From contig NC_056038.1 of the NCBI RefSeq assembly GCF_004379255.2, positions 29,996,061 through 30,060,060 of the forward strand: a DNA stretch of 64,000 nucleotides, in the 5' to 3' direction. The translations under genes and the position numbers were made by a program. The DNA comes from Salvia splendens. Taxonomy: Eukaryota; Streptophyta; Magnoliopsida; Lamiales; Lamiaceae. Of the stretch, positions 53,279-64,000 are shown in pieces (the first letter of the stretch is position 1; every line of letters begins with the position of its first letter). The notes under the pieces were generated by a model that was given only the letters and a program-made list of their open reading frames with translations, made no database searches and was not told where the DNA came from.

Positions 53279-56200
53279 TTAGTTTGTGGATTTCAAACCC
53301 ATTCCCTCTAGCAACTTATTCATTTGATCACGGTTTAACCCTTTGGTTAGCGGATCCGCTAGATTATCTATTGACTTCACATAGTCAATTGTAATCACCC
53401 CTGTTGTGATCAAATGTCTCACGGTGTTATGTCGTCGACGTATATGTCGAGACTTACCGTTATAGAAACCATTGTTTGCCCTTCCAATAGCCGCTTGGCT
53501 ATCGCAGTGAATCAGCACTGGTGGCACTGGCTTAGACCAACATGGAATGTCTTCAAGGAAGTTCTTAAGCCACTCGGTTTCCTCACCAGCCTTATCCAAG
53601 GCAATGAACTCCGATTCCATTGTTGATCGGGCTATACAGGTCTGTTTTGTGGATTTCCACGATACAGCACCACCCCCAATAGTAAAGACATATCCACTTG
53701 TTGAAAGTGAGTCTCTATTATCGGATATCCAATTGGCATCACAGTACCCTTCAAGTACCGGGGGGTATCTCGAGAAGTGTAGCCCAAGATTTTGAGTGTG
53801 TTTTAAATATCTCAAAACCCTCACAAGAGCTCTCCAATGCTCTTTGCTTGGATTGCTCGTGTAACGACTTAACTTGTTCACGGCACAAGCAATGTCAGGT
53901 CGAGTGCAATTAGTCAAGTACATAATGCACCCGATGACCCGTGCATACTCTTCTTGTGCAACGGGCTCGCCTTTGTTTTTGCTCAAGTGAACGTCGAGTT
54001 CAATTGGAGTCTTAACCGGCGCGCCATCATAGGCTTTGAATTTATTCAATATCTTCTCAACATAATGTGATTGTGTTAAGATGATTCCATCATTCGTTCT
54101 TAGAATCTTCATTCCAAGAATTACATCGGCTAGACCCATGTCTTTCATGTCAAAGTTTCTCTTTAACATGGCCTTTGTATCGTTAATTACTTGAGTGTTG
54201 CTACCCAAGATTAACATATCATCAACGTAGAGACACACTATAACATGACCGTTATTAGTGCTCTTGATGTAGACACATTTGTCGCACTCGTTGATTTTAA
54301 ACCCATTTGATAACATCACATTATCAAACTTCAAGTGCCATTGCAATGGCGCTTGTTTCAATCCATATAGGGATTTCACGAGCTTGCATACCTTTTTCTC
54401 TTGTCCAGGTACTACAAACCCTTCGGGTTGTTCCATGTAGATTTCGTCTTCTAGTTCACCATTCAGAAACGCGGTCTTTACATCCATTTGATGAATCTCG
54501 AGATTGTGCAATGCAGCAATAGCGAGAAGCACCCGGATAGATGTAATCCTTGTTACAGGTGAATAGGTATCGAAGAAGTCATGTCCTTCTTTTTGTTTAA
54601 AACCCTTTACTACTAATCGGGCTTTATACTTATCAACTGTTCCATCGGCCTTAAACTTTCTTTTAAGAACCCATTTGCATCCTAAAGGTTTAGCACCTTC
54701 GGGCAAATCAACCAACACCCATGTGTGGTTTAGCAAAATTGAATCAATTTCACTTTGAACAGCTTCTCTCCAATGCAGCCCGTCTGGGCCAGCAAAGGCT
54801 ACTTTTATCGATGTTGGTTCTTCATCCAACATGAAAGCAATGTAGTCAGGACCAAAAGTTTTTGGTGTTCTGACTCTATTACCACGTCTTAGTACTGTAT
54901 CTTTTGGATCGGGCCTTGCACGCTTGCGCGATTCAGGTTCCGCATCTGTTGATTTAGAACTAGTGGCTTCTTCTTCCACTTGTTTAGAACTAGTGGCTTC
55001 TTCAATTCTTGTCTCAGAATTGGTTGATACCTTTTCCTTATCTTTGCAAGGAAAGGTATTTTCGAGAAATACAGCATTCCTCGACTCAATTGTTGTTCCT
55101 ACTGTGATAGTCGATATTTCAGACTTGTGAACAACAAATCGATATGCACTACTGTTAAGTGCATATCCAATGAAGATGCAATCAACCGTCTTAGGTCCGA
55201 TTGTAACTTCTTTGGGCGGAGGAACCATCACCTTTGCCAAACACCCCCACACTTTGAGGTATTTGTAGGATGGCTTCCTTCCCTTCCACAACTCATAAGG
55301 AGTAACATCTTTTCCTTTGAGAGGGATTTTATTCAAGATATAGTTTGCTGTCAAAACAGCTTCCCCCCACATGTTATGTGGTAATCCTGAACTGAGTAGC
55401 AGTGCATTCATCATCTCTTTTAGAGTTCGATTCTTGCGTTCTGCAACACCATTAGATTGTGGTGAATATGGAGCAGTTGTTTGATGAATTATACCACTTG
55501 CGTTGCATAACTCCTCAAACGGGGCTACATATTCGCCTCCTCTATCGCTTCGAATCATTTTGATTTTACAACCAAGTTGATTCTCAACTTCGTTCTTATA
55601 ATTTTTGAACGCCTCTATTGCTTCATCTTTGCTTCTTAAAAGATAAATGTAGCAATATCTTGTGCAATCATCTATGAAAGTGATAAAGTACTTTTTACCA
55701 CCTCTAGTTTGCAACATCTTTAAATCACATACATCCGTGTGAATTAATTCAAGGGGTTTTGTGCTTCGTTCAACCGAGTGAAACGGCAACTTAGTCATTT
55801 TTGCTTCAAGACAAATTTCACATTTATCTTGGATATCCAATTCATTAGCCTTTAGTAAATCTAAATTTACTAATCTTTTAATGGCTTTTGAATTTACATG
55901 TCCCAATCTACAATGCCACAAATTTGAAGACTCAATCAAATAAGAGGAAGTAGATGCTTTATTCTTATTGGCCAATGGCTTCGCAACACTTCGAGTTGCT
56001 ACACTAAGCTTGAAAAGCCCATCGGTTACATAACCTTTTCCGATGGATTTTCCAAACTTATACAAGACAAACCTATCGGACTCAAATACAAGTTTAAACC
56101 CTTTATTAACTAGTATTGATCCTGACACTAGGTTCTTGCGGATGTCCGGGACATGCAGCACATCCTTCAAAGTGATAGTTAGGCCAGACGTCATCATGAG

Positions 56201-57664
56201 AATCACGTTGCCAACGCCGAGGACTTCTGACGATGCTTGATTCCCCATGTTGATCTTCCTCCCTTCAACAGCAGTGTAGGAGGCAAACTTGCTCCTGTCG
56301 GAGCAAACATGAGCAGTAGCGCCGGTGTCGATGTACCAGCCTCCCTTGTTATCAACAAGGTTAACCTCTTCAGTGACCACTGCAATGAGGTCATTCTCAT
56401 CCCAGTCCTTGAACTCCTTCTCAACGACGTGGGCTGCCGGCTTCTTCTTCTTGCTGCGGCAGTCTTTAGCAAAGTGGCCTGGTTTGCCACACTTGTAGCA
56501 GTCGCCTTCAAACTTCTTTGAAGGCTGCTTTCCCTTCCCTTTGTCGTTTGGACGGTTTGGGCGAGGGCGTTTGTTGGAGGGACCGCCCCGCTCCAACAGG
56601 TTGGCTTTGGCTTCATTTGGGGTGAAGCCCTTAGCCTTTTGATCACTTTTGCGCACGTCGGCCTCAATGCGCAACTTCACGATCAAGTCTTCAAGGGTCA
56701 TCTGCTTTCGCTTGTGCTTGAGATAACTCTTGAAGTCCTTCCAACTTGGAGGGAGCTTGTCAATGATCGTGCACCTTAGGAACTTATCGGGCAAGGTCAT
56801 CCCTTCAGCCACTAAGGAGTGGATGATCATTTGGAGCTCTTGGACTTGCTCCATGATGGGTCGAGAGTCGACCATCTTGTAGTCCATAAACTTGGATGCT
56901 ACAACCTGTTCAGTCCCTGCAGCATTGTCTATGCTATATTTCTTCTCTAGGCTTTCCCACATTTGTTTAGATGTGGTTACATTGGAGTATACATTATAGA
57001 GGCTATCATCTAATGCACTTAAAATAAAGTTTTTACATAGATAATCCCCTTTTCTCCAAGCTTCATAGTCCGCCATGACTTCGAGCCTAGTCTCTTGGTC
57101 GCTTGGCGCGGGCGGCTCGTTCTCCGTGAGGAAGTTGGCGACGCCCAATGTTGTCAAGTAGAACAACATCTTTTGATACCACCGCTTGAAGTCAGATCCT
57201 CCAAACTTTGGTGGTTTCTCGGCAGGTGGCATCATTCTTGGTGCCAAAGGTGCCGCAGTTGGTCCTTGGAAGGAACCAATTCCGTTCATGGTGGGCATAG
57301 AGCCCGCACCATTCATGTTGGGCATAGAGCCCGCCATGGTCGTACCAGCCCCGAAGGGACTAGCACCCGCATGAGACCCGAAGGTCCCAGCATTCGTGTG
57401 AGACCCGAAGGCCCCAGCACTCGATCCGTTAAAGGACCCGAAGGAACCACTAAAAGTGGAACCAACCGAACCACCAAAGGTGGAACCAGTGGACGCCCCG
57501 AAGGGGTTGTCCCAAACCCAAGGGACGGTGGATGAAGCGGCTGGGAAGCCAGGAGTTGGCATCATCGAGGGAATCGATGAAGTGTTGACCGGTCCAGTGG
57601 TCGCCATGGTGGAGGGAATGGCGGCAGCGGTGGTGGCAGCGGCGGTGTTGGAGTCGGTAGACAT
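53279..57664 (-). CDS. Ty1/copia gag-pol polyprotein (intact)
   Basis: 1,461 residues from ATG 57664. Low-complexity Gly/Ser/Phe N-terminus, UBN2-type gag ([20 protein letters not shown]), zinc knuckle [14 protein letters not shown] (~56500), aspartic protease [13 protein letters not shown], gag-pre-integrase LWHCRLGH, and integrase with [15 protein letters not shown] and [13 protein letters not shown] follows ([50 protein letters not shown]) and then RNase H ([27 protein letters not shown]). All catalytic Asp/Glu motifs look canonical. Gag, protease, integrase and RT are made as one frame, as usual for copia. No stop or frameshift, consistent with the near-identical LTRs. Confidence 0.96.
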   Translation of the reverse strand: MSTDSNTAAATTAAAIPSTMATTGPVNTSSIPSMMPTPGFPAASSTVPWVWDNPFGASTGSTFGGSVGSTFSGSFGSFNGSSAGAFGSHTNAGTFGSHAGASPFGAGTTMAGSMPNMNGAGSMPTMNGIGSFQGPTAAPLAPRMMPPAEKPPKFGGSDFKRWYQKMLFYLTTLGVANFLTENEPPAPSDQETRLEVMADYEAWRKGDYLCKNFILSALDDSLYNVYSNVTTSKQMWESLEKKYSIDNAAGTEQVVASKFMDYKMVDSRPIMEQVQELQMIIHSLVAEGMTLPDKFLRCTIIDKLPPSWKDFKSYLKHKRKQMTLEDLIVKLRIEADVRKSDQKAKGFTPNEAKANLLERGGPSNKRPRPNRPNDKGKGKQPSKKFEGDCYKCGKPGHFAKDCRSKKKKPAAHVVEKEFKDWDENDLIAVVTEEVNLVDNKGGWYIDTGATAHVCSDRSKFASYTAVEGRKINMGNQASSEVLGVGNVILMMTSGLTITLKDVLHVPDIRKNLVSGSILVNKGFKLVFESDRFVLYKFGKSIGKGYVTDGLFKLSVATRSVAKPLANKNKASTSSYLIESSNLWHCRLGHVNSKAIKRLVNLDLLKANELDIQDKCEICLEAKMTKLPFHSVERSTKPLELIHTDVCDLKMLQTRGGKKYFITFIDDCTRYCYIYLLRSKDEAIEAFKNYKNEVENQLGCKIKMIRSDRGGEYVAPFEELCNASGIIHQTTAPYSPQSNGVAERKNRTLKEMMNALLLSSGLPHNMWGEAVLTANYILNKIPLKGKDVTPYELWKGRKPSYKYLKVWGCLAKVMVPPPKEVTIGPKTVDCIFIGYALNSSAYRFVVHKSEISTITVGTTIESRNAVFLENTFPCKDKEKVSTNSETRIEEATSSKQVEEEATSSKSTDAEPESRKRARPDPKDTVLRRGNRVRTPKTFGPDYIAFMLDEEPTSIKVAFAGPDGLHWREAVQSEIDSILLNHTWVLVDLPEGAKPLGCKWVLKRKFKADGTVDKYKARLVVKGFKQKEGHDFFDTYSPVTRITSIRVLLAIAALHNLEIHQMDVKTAFLNGELEDEIYMEQPEGFVVPGQEKKVCKLVKSLYGLKQAPLQWHLKFDNVMLSNGFKINECDKCVYIKSTNNGHVIVCLYVDDMLILGSNTQVINDTKAMLKRNFDMKDMGLADVILGMKILRTNDGIILTQSHYVEKILNKFKAYDGAPVKTPIELDVHLSKNKGEPVAQEEYARVIGCIMYLTNCTRPDIACAVNKLSRYTSNPSKEHWRALVRVLRYLKHTQNLGLHFSRYPPVLEGYCDANWISDNRDSLSTSGYVFTIGGGAVSWKSTKQTCIARSTMESEFIALDKAGEETEWLKNFLEDIPCWSKPVPPVLIHCDSQAAIGRANNGFYNGKSRHIRRRHNTVRHLITTGVITIDYVKSIDNLADPLTKGLNRDQMNKLLEGMGLKSTN

Positions 57665-57753
57665 CTCCAGCAAAGGTGTTTAATATTTCGAAAGTTTTAG
57701 TTCAGTTTAGAAGTCCAAATTCCTTCAAAGGCAAGTTATCTCGTCTTGCGATT

Positions 57754-58872
57754 GTTGGTTTCTGGGATTACAAGATAACAAAACCGGGCGTAATACAACC
57801 CAAAAGAAGGAATACAAAAAAGAACTGAAGTTACAACGAAAATGAAACAACTAAACCAGTATGCTATGACAGCCGAGTCAAGGAGGCCTCTTCCCGCAAG
57901 ACGAGATACGCCCCGGTAGTGCTCTCGGTTTGGCGTGTCGTCCCCAAAGGTAAAACGGCTACGTCTCTTCTGATGCAGCACCGCAATCAGCAGAGCTCCG
58001 GCGAACGGGATGGAGGAGAGAGCAGAGCTTCGACAGAAAGACAATGCAGGGAGAGGGAGAGAGCTTATGCAGAGAATGCTTGTAGGTGTGTGTCTTAATG
58101 CAGTGGTATGGCTAGCCTATTTATAGGCCAACCACCATGCAGGGTCAACCAGCCATTGAAGGCTCATCATGGCAAAAACGTAACCGACGTCGGTTACAGG
58201 CGTGTGGCTGTAATGTGCCACCCGTGTGTGGAGCGTGTGGATTTCTCACGTGGCAACCGTGACTGTGCCTCGCTTGACGACGTGTCAAGCCACTTGGATT
58301 GCTGACTCGGCGGTGGTCCAAAAAGAATAGTTTGGGCCAAGCACCAAGCCCAAAGACCACCCAAAGACCAAGATCCAAGATCGAGATCGAGATCGAGATC
58401 GGGCTCGGGCTCGGGCCCGCGGCCCGCGACCGCGACCGCGACCACGACCACGAGCACGAGCACGAGCACGAGCACGTGCACGGGCTCGGGCTCGGGCGGG
58501 CGGGCGGCGGCGGCGCGCGCGTGTGGGCTCTTTCACCCATCTTGGTCCACTATAATTATTAAGTAACATAAAGTCACTTAATTTATACACATTAAAGATG
58601 TGTTAATCCTCCAATGTGGGATAATTAATACTAGTTAATTATTCCCTAAGCTCCATCTCCAAGCTTTAATTAAAAGCTAATTATGCCCAACTTTAATCCA
58701 CTATTTCTCACTCACCGGAAATCGGATTTGAGAAAGTGAATATACTACATTTACCTACGTAAAATGTAGATCGACGCTATGTCATTTAATTTCACAAAAT
58801 TAAATGTCTCGTCACATTTATTATTTGGTCAAAATCCATTGACCGGGCATATTTAATCCATGATTTTTTACA
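57754..58872 (-). repeat. Copia 5' LTR
   Basis: 1,119 bp; CTATAAATAG at 58117-58126 (minus) would start transcription near 58090. Hexamer array 58371-58528 is about 40 bp shorter than in the 3' LTR. Confidence 0.93.
58117..58126 (-). promoter_or_regulatory. TATA box in copia 5' LTR
   Basis: CTATAAATAG on minus in a GC-balanced LTR context, ~450 bp upstream of the polyprotein ATG. Confidence 0.6.
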
Positions 58873-58877
58873 AAATA

Positions 58878-60005
58878 TACAGAAGGAGAAGAAGAATTTT
58901 AGTCCGACAGAAAAATGGAAGACAGATTTACGATCGATTTGACTATATATTTCCTAAAATCACTAGTAATAAATAATTATATGTATAAGGGTCGTATGGT
59001 ATAAAATATAATATAAGATTACTGTTTTAACCTGTCACTAAAACATTTTCCTATTTTAGAATAGTAACACCAATAATTAATTGCTCGCTTGATTCCGACA
59101 GTTTGTCGAAGCCCATATAGCCTATGGGCCATAAATCTAAATTTATTATTGGGCCTTTTCTTACTTTTACCTTCACTTTTAGTTTTGGTATATTTAAGCT
59201 TGATGAGTTGATGTATTTTGATATATGTAAATGTGGCTGTACCTGACTGACTACCTGTACACTCTCTATCCACAAAGTATGTGCAACGAACCTCCACCAA
59301 TTTTCTTTATTTCATTTATTATCAAATGGACTACCAAAATTGTGTTCACATATCAAGTCGACTACCAAAATTATCAAGTTGAACAAAAAGACCACCACGT
59401 ATTTGTAACTTTCTTCATTTCTATCATTAAATATAATCATATTATAATGTTTAGGTCTACATAATAATATTGTCAAATAATTTGACTTATATAGGCATCT
59501 TCCAAATATACACTATAATTAATATTATAGTAATAGTCATTAAGATGGAAACAAAGAAAAAAATGATACTAAGATATATAAACTATAAACATGATTATCA
59601 ACTAGTGTCAAAAGTAGATTAAAAAAAATTGTAGATTATTCTTCCCCTTTTCACAACTTTTTTGACAGTATTTTATGCTTAAAAGAAGTACTACTAGTAC
59701 ATTTCATGTGTTGAGAAGAAGACGGGCCAAGTTGATGATAGTTTAGTTTGACGATTGAAACAGTTCAACAAAGAGAAGATGGGCCCTGGGCCCAAACCTG
59801 TGACTTTCTTCTCCTAAGAAATTTCCCGTAAAATGCAAAATGTGACTGACTGCAATGATTTAAAATTTAATTGCATAAGAAAAGAAATGCATATACATAT
59901 AAGCAGATAGGTGTGATCAACTGCTAACTCTTCTTAAATTGCTAAATTATAAATATATATATAGAGAGAGATGTAATCAAATGCAAACTCTAAATATCGA
60001 AACTA
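58878..60005. other. AT-rich intergenic, no gene recognised
   Basis: Only short ORFs in conflicting frames (59019-59464). Microsatellite tatatatatagagagag near 59955. Confidence 0.45.
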
Positions 60006-60154
60006 TGATCTGGACCGTTAGATTTCAAGATTTGACGTCAACAGATGACAAATAACGTCAACAGCAAATGTCAACACAACGTCAATCGGTTGACAATGTT
60101 GACGTTATTTGTCATCTGTTGACATTAAATTTTGAAATCTAACGTTCCAGATTA
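60006..60154. repeat. Hairpin-forming inverted repeat (58-bp arms)
   Basis: Arms 60006-60063 and 60097-60154 are complementary at about 53 of 58 positions, loop 33 bp. Rich in GTCAAC/GTTGAC words (W-box-like TTGAC cores). Probably a foldback MITE. Confidence 0.85.
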
Positions 60155-60759
60155 TAATTTGACGTTTGTAGGAAAGATATAATTTACATTTTATTACTAT
60201 CCTATACGGGCATATAAAAGATAATTCATGTGACAGTTCACTTGGACACCATTTAATTCGTGATTGTTATAAGGTAATAAATGGGAACACTATTATTCAA
60301 GATATCATACGACGTATAGCATTGGTGAAATGATAGTATAATGTATAGTTGAAATTTATAAACTTGATTACCATGACAACATAACGTAATAAATAAAATT
60401 TTCTTGGAGTCAAATCTTGGGGTGCGTTGTCAATACTGATAGTAACCTGATTGGAATTATGTTACTAATTCAATATATAAAAATTAACTTCAGCAAGAAT
60501 ATAGTTTCGAGTTCAATAACCATCATTTTCATTATTTAGCTTTCGTTAAAATTGTATTCGGTTGCCACTGGACGTTGAATAGGAAAATATGCATATAGAG
60601 ATCACATGATATTTTTCGCTAGCTTATAATTGTTGTTTTATGAGACTACTATTTTAGATAATACTAACATAATATATAACTTGTGTGATGACATTGTATA
60701 GTTGTTGTAATGTGCAAAATGCAAAATTTTAAAGTTTCTTTATGTAAATATATGTAATT

Positions 60760-60880
60760 AGTATATCGTTAGAATGTTCTTAAAATCTTCTTTACTTTGA
60801 TATATGTTACAAGAAAAAATAATTTAAATCGAAAAGTTATGTAAAATTGAAATTTTGAGATATTTTTAGAAGAGAAAAAG
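60760..60880 (-). repeat. Third copy of the dispersed repeat core
   Basis: Reverse complement shows cgatttaaattattttttc followed by acatatatcaaagtaaag, matching the cores at 5146 and 48684. Confidence 0.6.
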
Positions 60881-61424
60881 TGAATAAATTTGCTACATAA
60901 TTAACCGCCTAATTTTTTCGGCCTTGATAATATTACCCATGTGATGATTTTCGTATTTGATATGATCGATGATATTATTACCATTTAATCATTTCCAATA
61001 CTATGATTAATAATATGTTTTGGTATATATTAAAAATAATTTTACATTAATACAACCATATACATTATACTATCATTTCACCATTCTATTTATAAGCATT
61101 AATTAGACTATTAAAGTATCCATCAGATATTTATATATGGAGTACTACGTAGGTAACAAAATTGAGAAGAAAAATTGGGTTATATAGAAAATTAATTAAA
61201 AATATGTTTGGCATGTTTTTTTAATTGTTACATGAATACAAATTTAAAAAATGCGTTATGATAGACTCGAACCCGACACCTTTGATCTCAAAATTTAACC
61301 ACACTATTACTAGATCAATGCACATACAACCCACAAAATAATTAAACAACAACTTAACCACTAAACTATTAAATCTAATATGTTCTCTAACTCATTTATT
61401 ATTTGGCAATGGTTACATAGCTAA
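60881..61424. other. AT-rich intergenic with a tRNA-like box
   Basis: At about 61264-61276 the minus strand reads gggttcgagtcta, a Pol III B-box match, preceded by gtggttaaattttgagatc. Possibly a SINE or tRNA-derived relic; no intact tRNA was found. Confidence 0.35.
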
Positions 61425-61835
61425 GAGCATCCACATCGATGCTCGATGCGGAGGATGGAATCCTTGACGCTGGCGTGGCCCCCCTGTCCGCCATTGTGCT
61501 CTTGCCGACGGCATGGCGCTGCTCGATGCATTGAGCACGTTCGTGCCGCTGAGCAGGCGACGTGGCGTGTTTCTATTCGCCAATGGCTTCGCCGTTGGAT
61601 TTTGTATTTTCTATTTTTATTTTTAAAAAAAGAAAATAATACCAGAAATTAAAAAAAATCGGATTCCCAAAAACATAACCGTTTTATTACCGTTTTTTTA
61701 TTTTTTTAAAAAAAATTAATCCCAAAATCATCTATAAATACACACATTCATCATCCGTTTTTCACATCAAATTATCTCTCATTCATATTTTTTCATACAA
61801 CTCATCTACATCTTCCTCACTCACTCAAATCCTCT

Positions 61836-63338
61836 TGATAGGGCTCGTTACAAACATGGTTTTATAAGGGTTTATTACACTAACATGGTTGATAATGTAC
61901 AAAAAAGTGGTGAATTGGAGTGAGCAGGAGCTATAAAGTGTTGAAGCGGTAAAGTGCAGGAACAACTTGATCAACTCGGGAAAGAAGCGAAAAGTGATCA
62001 GAATTGAAGATAAGTTGGTCAGTTGCGGACAAGTAATGAAGCGTGCTTAGACAACAAGTTGATCAAGTGGAGTTCACCACAAGAGATGATGAGTCATAGG
62101 AGAGAGAAGAAAATATGTCATCTCAAGGGCATTAATGTTAAGATCCCTAGGGATTTGGGCCCAATGGCATCCTATAAATAGTAGAGAAAGTGTACACAAA
62201 GGGAGAGTTCCGCACCATCATCTTCAATCACCTCATTTTCACCCTTTACATTCGTAGTATGGAGTAAGCAAGCTAGCAGCAGTCGGAGTCGTCGTTCCAC
62301 CTCTATTTTCATCTCTTCCTCCTCGTCGAGGAAGGAGGGACCTGGATCTGCCAAGAAGTCTTCGTAGTTGGTGTTTTTCTTACACCCCGAGGGGTCAAAA
62401 CAATTTCTACTCTATTTTTAGTTCAACTTTTCCGTAGCTTAGTTGTTTTTAATGTTTTTCTCCTAGTTGCTACTCTAGTTACATTTCAATTGTTGATCGA
62501 TCTTTAAATCCTTGTTTGGAATTCTGTTTTAAGTTGCGTTTATTAAAGATCGTTTGTGAAATTAAGTTTTTAATGCAAGTTGTTTTGGATTTGATGTTCT
62601 CTGCTTTAATTGCTTTCGTTAGTTTTAGTTTCACCTTGTTTATGATTTTTCGTAGTTAGATCTTAGTTTTTAGTTCGTCAGCTTGCATGGGAATAGGGTA
62701 GATACTGTAGATCTGTTTTCTTTACGTCAAATTTACATGGATCTGTGCTTGATTTGACTGATTTCCGTTTTGATATTTGTTGCTCTGTTTAGATCTGCTT
62801 TAGTTGTTTTTATTTAGTTGCTTAGCGAAGAAGAAGGTCGTAGTTCGTTAGAATAGGAGTCCTTGTCACATTTTCATTGTTTACAGCTTTGTAGTAGTGT
62901 GTCTGTTTGTGTCAGTGGTCCCAAGTTACTTTTTCCTCTCCGTTGTTAGTTCAGTTGATCAAGTCAGCTATTCCTTAGTTTTGATGTATGTCTAGTCTAG
63001 ATTGATCAGTTCAGTTTAGTAAGTTGAGCAGTTCATATTCCTTAGTTTAAACTTAATCCACTAGAAAGCGTGGCAACAGCCAAACCTCCCAAATGTCTCG
63101 TACACAACTCAACTCGCCTCTATCTCTGTGAGATTTGACCCTTACTTCACTTTACTAGTCTATAGTATTGTGGGTTAAGATCTTCAAAGCCCTAAGTCTC
63201 TCCGTTCGCACACCCAACGACCAGTAGTTGTTAGCCGACTTAAACCATCTATTGTCTAACTTGATCAAGTTGTGTAGCTCTACATGTTTTTAATTTGCAT
63301 ATGAACTCTGAGATTCAGTACTTAAGAATGAGCTTTCA
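61836..63338 (+). repeat. Solo LTR of a Ty3/gypsy element
   Basis: TGATAGGGCTCG ... GAGCTTTCA, 1,503 bp, with 5-bp duplication CCTCT on both sides (61831-61835, 63339-63343). No PBS, polypurine tract or internal domain. TGATA.. and ..CTTTCA ends and a tctgtgagattygacccttac stretch resemble the Athila LTRs above, so it is a related family. Produced by LTR-LTR recombination. Contains the palindrome AACTTGATCAAGTT at 63258-63271. Confidence 0.9.
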
Positions 63339-63355
63339 CCTCTCTAAATTCAAAA

Positions 63356-64000
63356 ATGGATTTCAACGATATCACTGTGGAAACGGAGCGCATAAAACAA
63401 GAATACTATGAACAATATCGTGCCGCCTATGAAGCCTATGTCGCTGCCGCTACCCCCGCCCCTCCTCCTCGACCAACTAGATCAAATCGACGCTACATCC
63501 CTCGTGACTAGGAGGGAGCCCACGAAAGGCTCATTGCCAACGATTTTTCCGACCAGTCGCGGTTTCTGAAAGATTACTTTTGGCATGTCAAAATGGTTGT
63601 TTATACGTATTGTCAACACATTATCCGCCCGTGTTGAATACTTTCAATCACGTAGAGACGCAACCGGTTGGCAAAGTCTCTCAGCGTTGCAGAAGTGTAC
63701 ATGTGCCCTCCGACAACTTGCTACATGGCAAACGGCTGACCTCTTCGATGAGTATTTGCATGTGGGTGAGTCAACTGGAATCCTATGCCTAAAAAATTCT
63801 TGCGACGGTGTTCGTTCTGCTTTCGGTGAGGAATTCCTTCGGGCACTTGTCAACGATTGCTTCATCTTCACGAAACAGTCCACGGTTTTCCCGGTATGCA
63901 TGGCAGCATTGACTGCATGCATTGGAAGTGGAAGAATTGCTCGAATGCTTGGAGGGGGCAACACTTAAGCGGCCACCAAGGCGGCGACCCAACGCTTATC
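63356..64000 (+). pseudogene. PIF/Harbinger transposase, N-terminal part
   Basis: ATG 63356: MDFNDITVETERIKQEYYEQ..., RPTRSNRRYIPRD then in-frame TAG (63509-63511) and EGAHERLIANDFSD. Further homology in shifted frames: [48 protein letters not shown], then [15 protein letters not shown] sequence holding the first catalytic Asp near 63912. Same family as 42364-43623. One stop and several frame breaks; the rest lies beyond the window. Confidence 0.8.

Larger units (their letters stand above)
51553..58872 (-). mobile_element. Young intact Ty1/copia retrotransposon
   Basis: LTRs 57754-58872 (5') and 51553-52712 (3'), TG..CA, flanked by AAATA (51548-51552 and 58873-58877). A complete polyprotein ORF lies inside. 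Outside the hexamer arrays the LTRs differ at only about two positions by eye, so the insertion is recent and the element may be active. Confidence 0.95.
61425..64000 (+). mobile_element. PIF/Harbinger element E (runs off the window)
   Basis: Left end GAGCATCCACATCGATGCTC after TAA (61422-61424). A non-coding leader to 61835 is interrupted by a solo LTR (61836-63338), then the transposase starts at 63356. Confidence 0.75.

Overview
This is nuclear DNA from a flowering plant, most likely a eudicot. The evidence is intron-bearing plant genes (RIN4/NOI-like, STIG1-like, a plant PPR gene, a RING-H2 gene), Athila-type and Ty1/copia retrotransposons, PIF/Harbinger, hAT, Helitron and Stowaway elements, and AT-rich intergenic DNA. 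No species can be named from the sequence. The window is gene-poor and its main story is nested transposition.

Layout. 0.1-1 kb: RIN4-like immune regulator with one frame break. 1.35-3.7 kb: two LTR copies in inverted orientation around a captured NKAP-gene fragment, then a degenerate 33-bp tandem array (to 4.3 kb) and a TRIM (4.5-4.9 kb). 5-10.2 kb: AT-rich repeats, including a 430-bp tandem duplication. 10.3 kb: intact STIG1-like secreted Cys-rich gene. 11.2-14.6 kb: Helitron segment (RPA-like OB fold plus Pif1-type helicase, no Rep) flanked by a ~435-bp direct duplication. 14.9-36.6 kb: Athila-type Ty3/gypsy element with TSD TATCC. The assembly repeats about 7.07 kb of it on both sides of a 100-N gap, almost certainly an unresolved contig overlap, so the real element is probably about 14.4 kb. 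36.6-43.9 kb: three PIF/Harbinger elements, one carrying a hAT in its ORF1. 44.6-45.0 kb: RING-H2 gene on the minus strand. 46-51.5 kb: MITEs and small elements. 51.5-58.9 kb: young, intact Ty1/copia element on the minus strand (TSD AAATA). 58.9-61.4 kb: AT-rich DNA with a hairpin element. 61.4-64 kb: PIF/Harbinger element with a 1.5-kb solo LTR (TSD CCTCT), running off the window.

The most connected observation is a small PPR-type gene (At1g62350-like). Its pieces lie at 14914-14944, 36564-36585, 38161-38411 and 41996-42057, each separated by a transposon with a recognisable target duplication. Its 5' end is also duplicated at 11124-11171. Removing the elements leaves exon 1 open, so the disruption looks young. 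A middle exon seems to be missing.

All calls come from reading the sequence; no database search was run. Family names rest on motifs recognised by eye.
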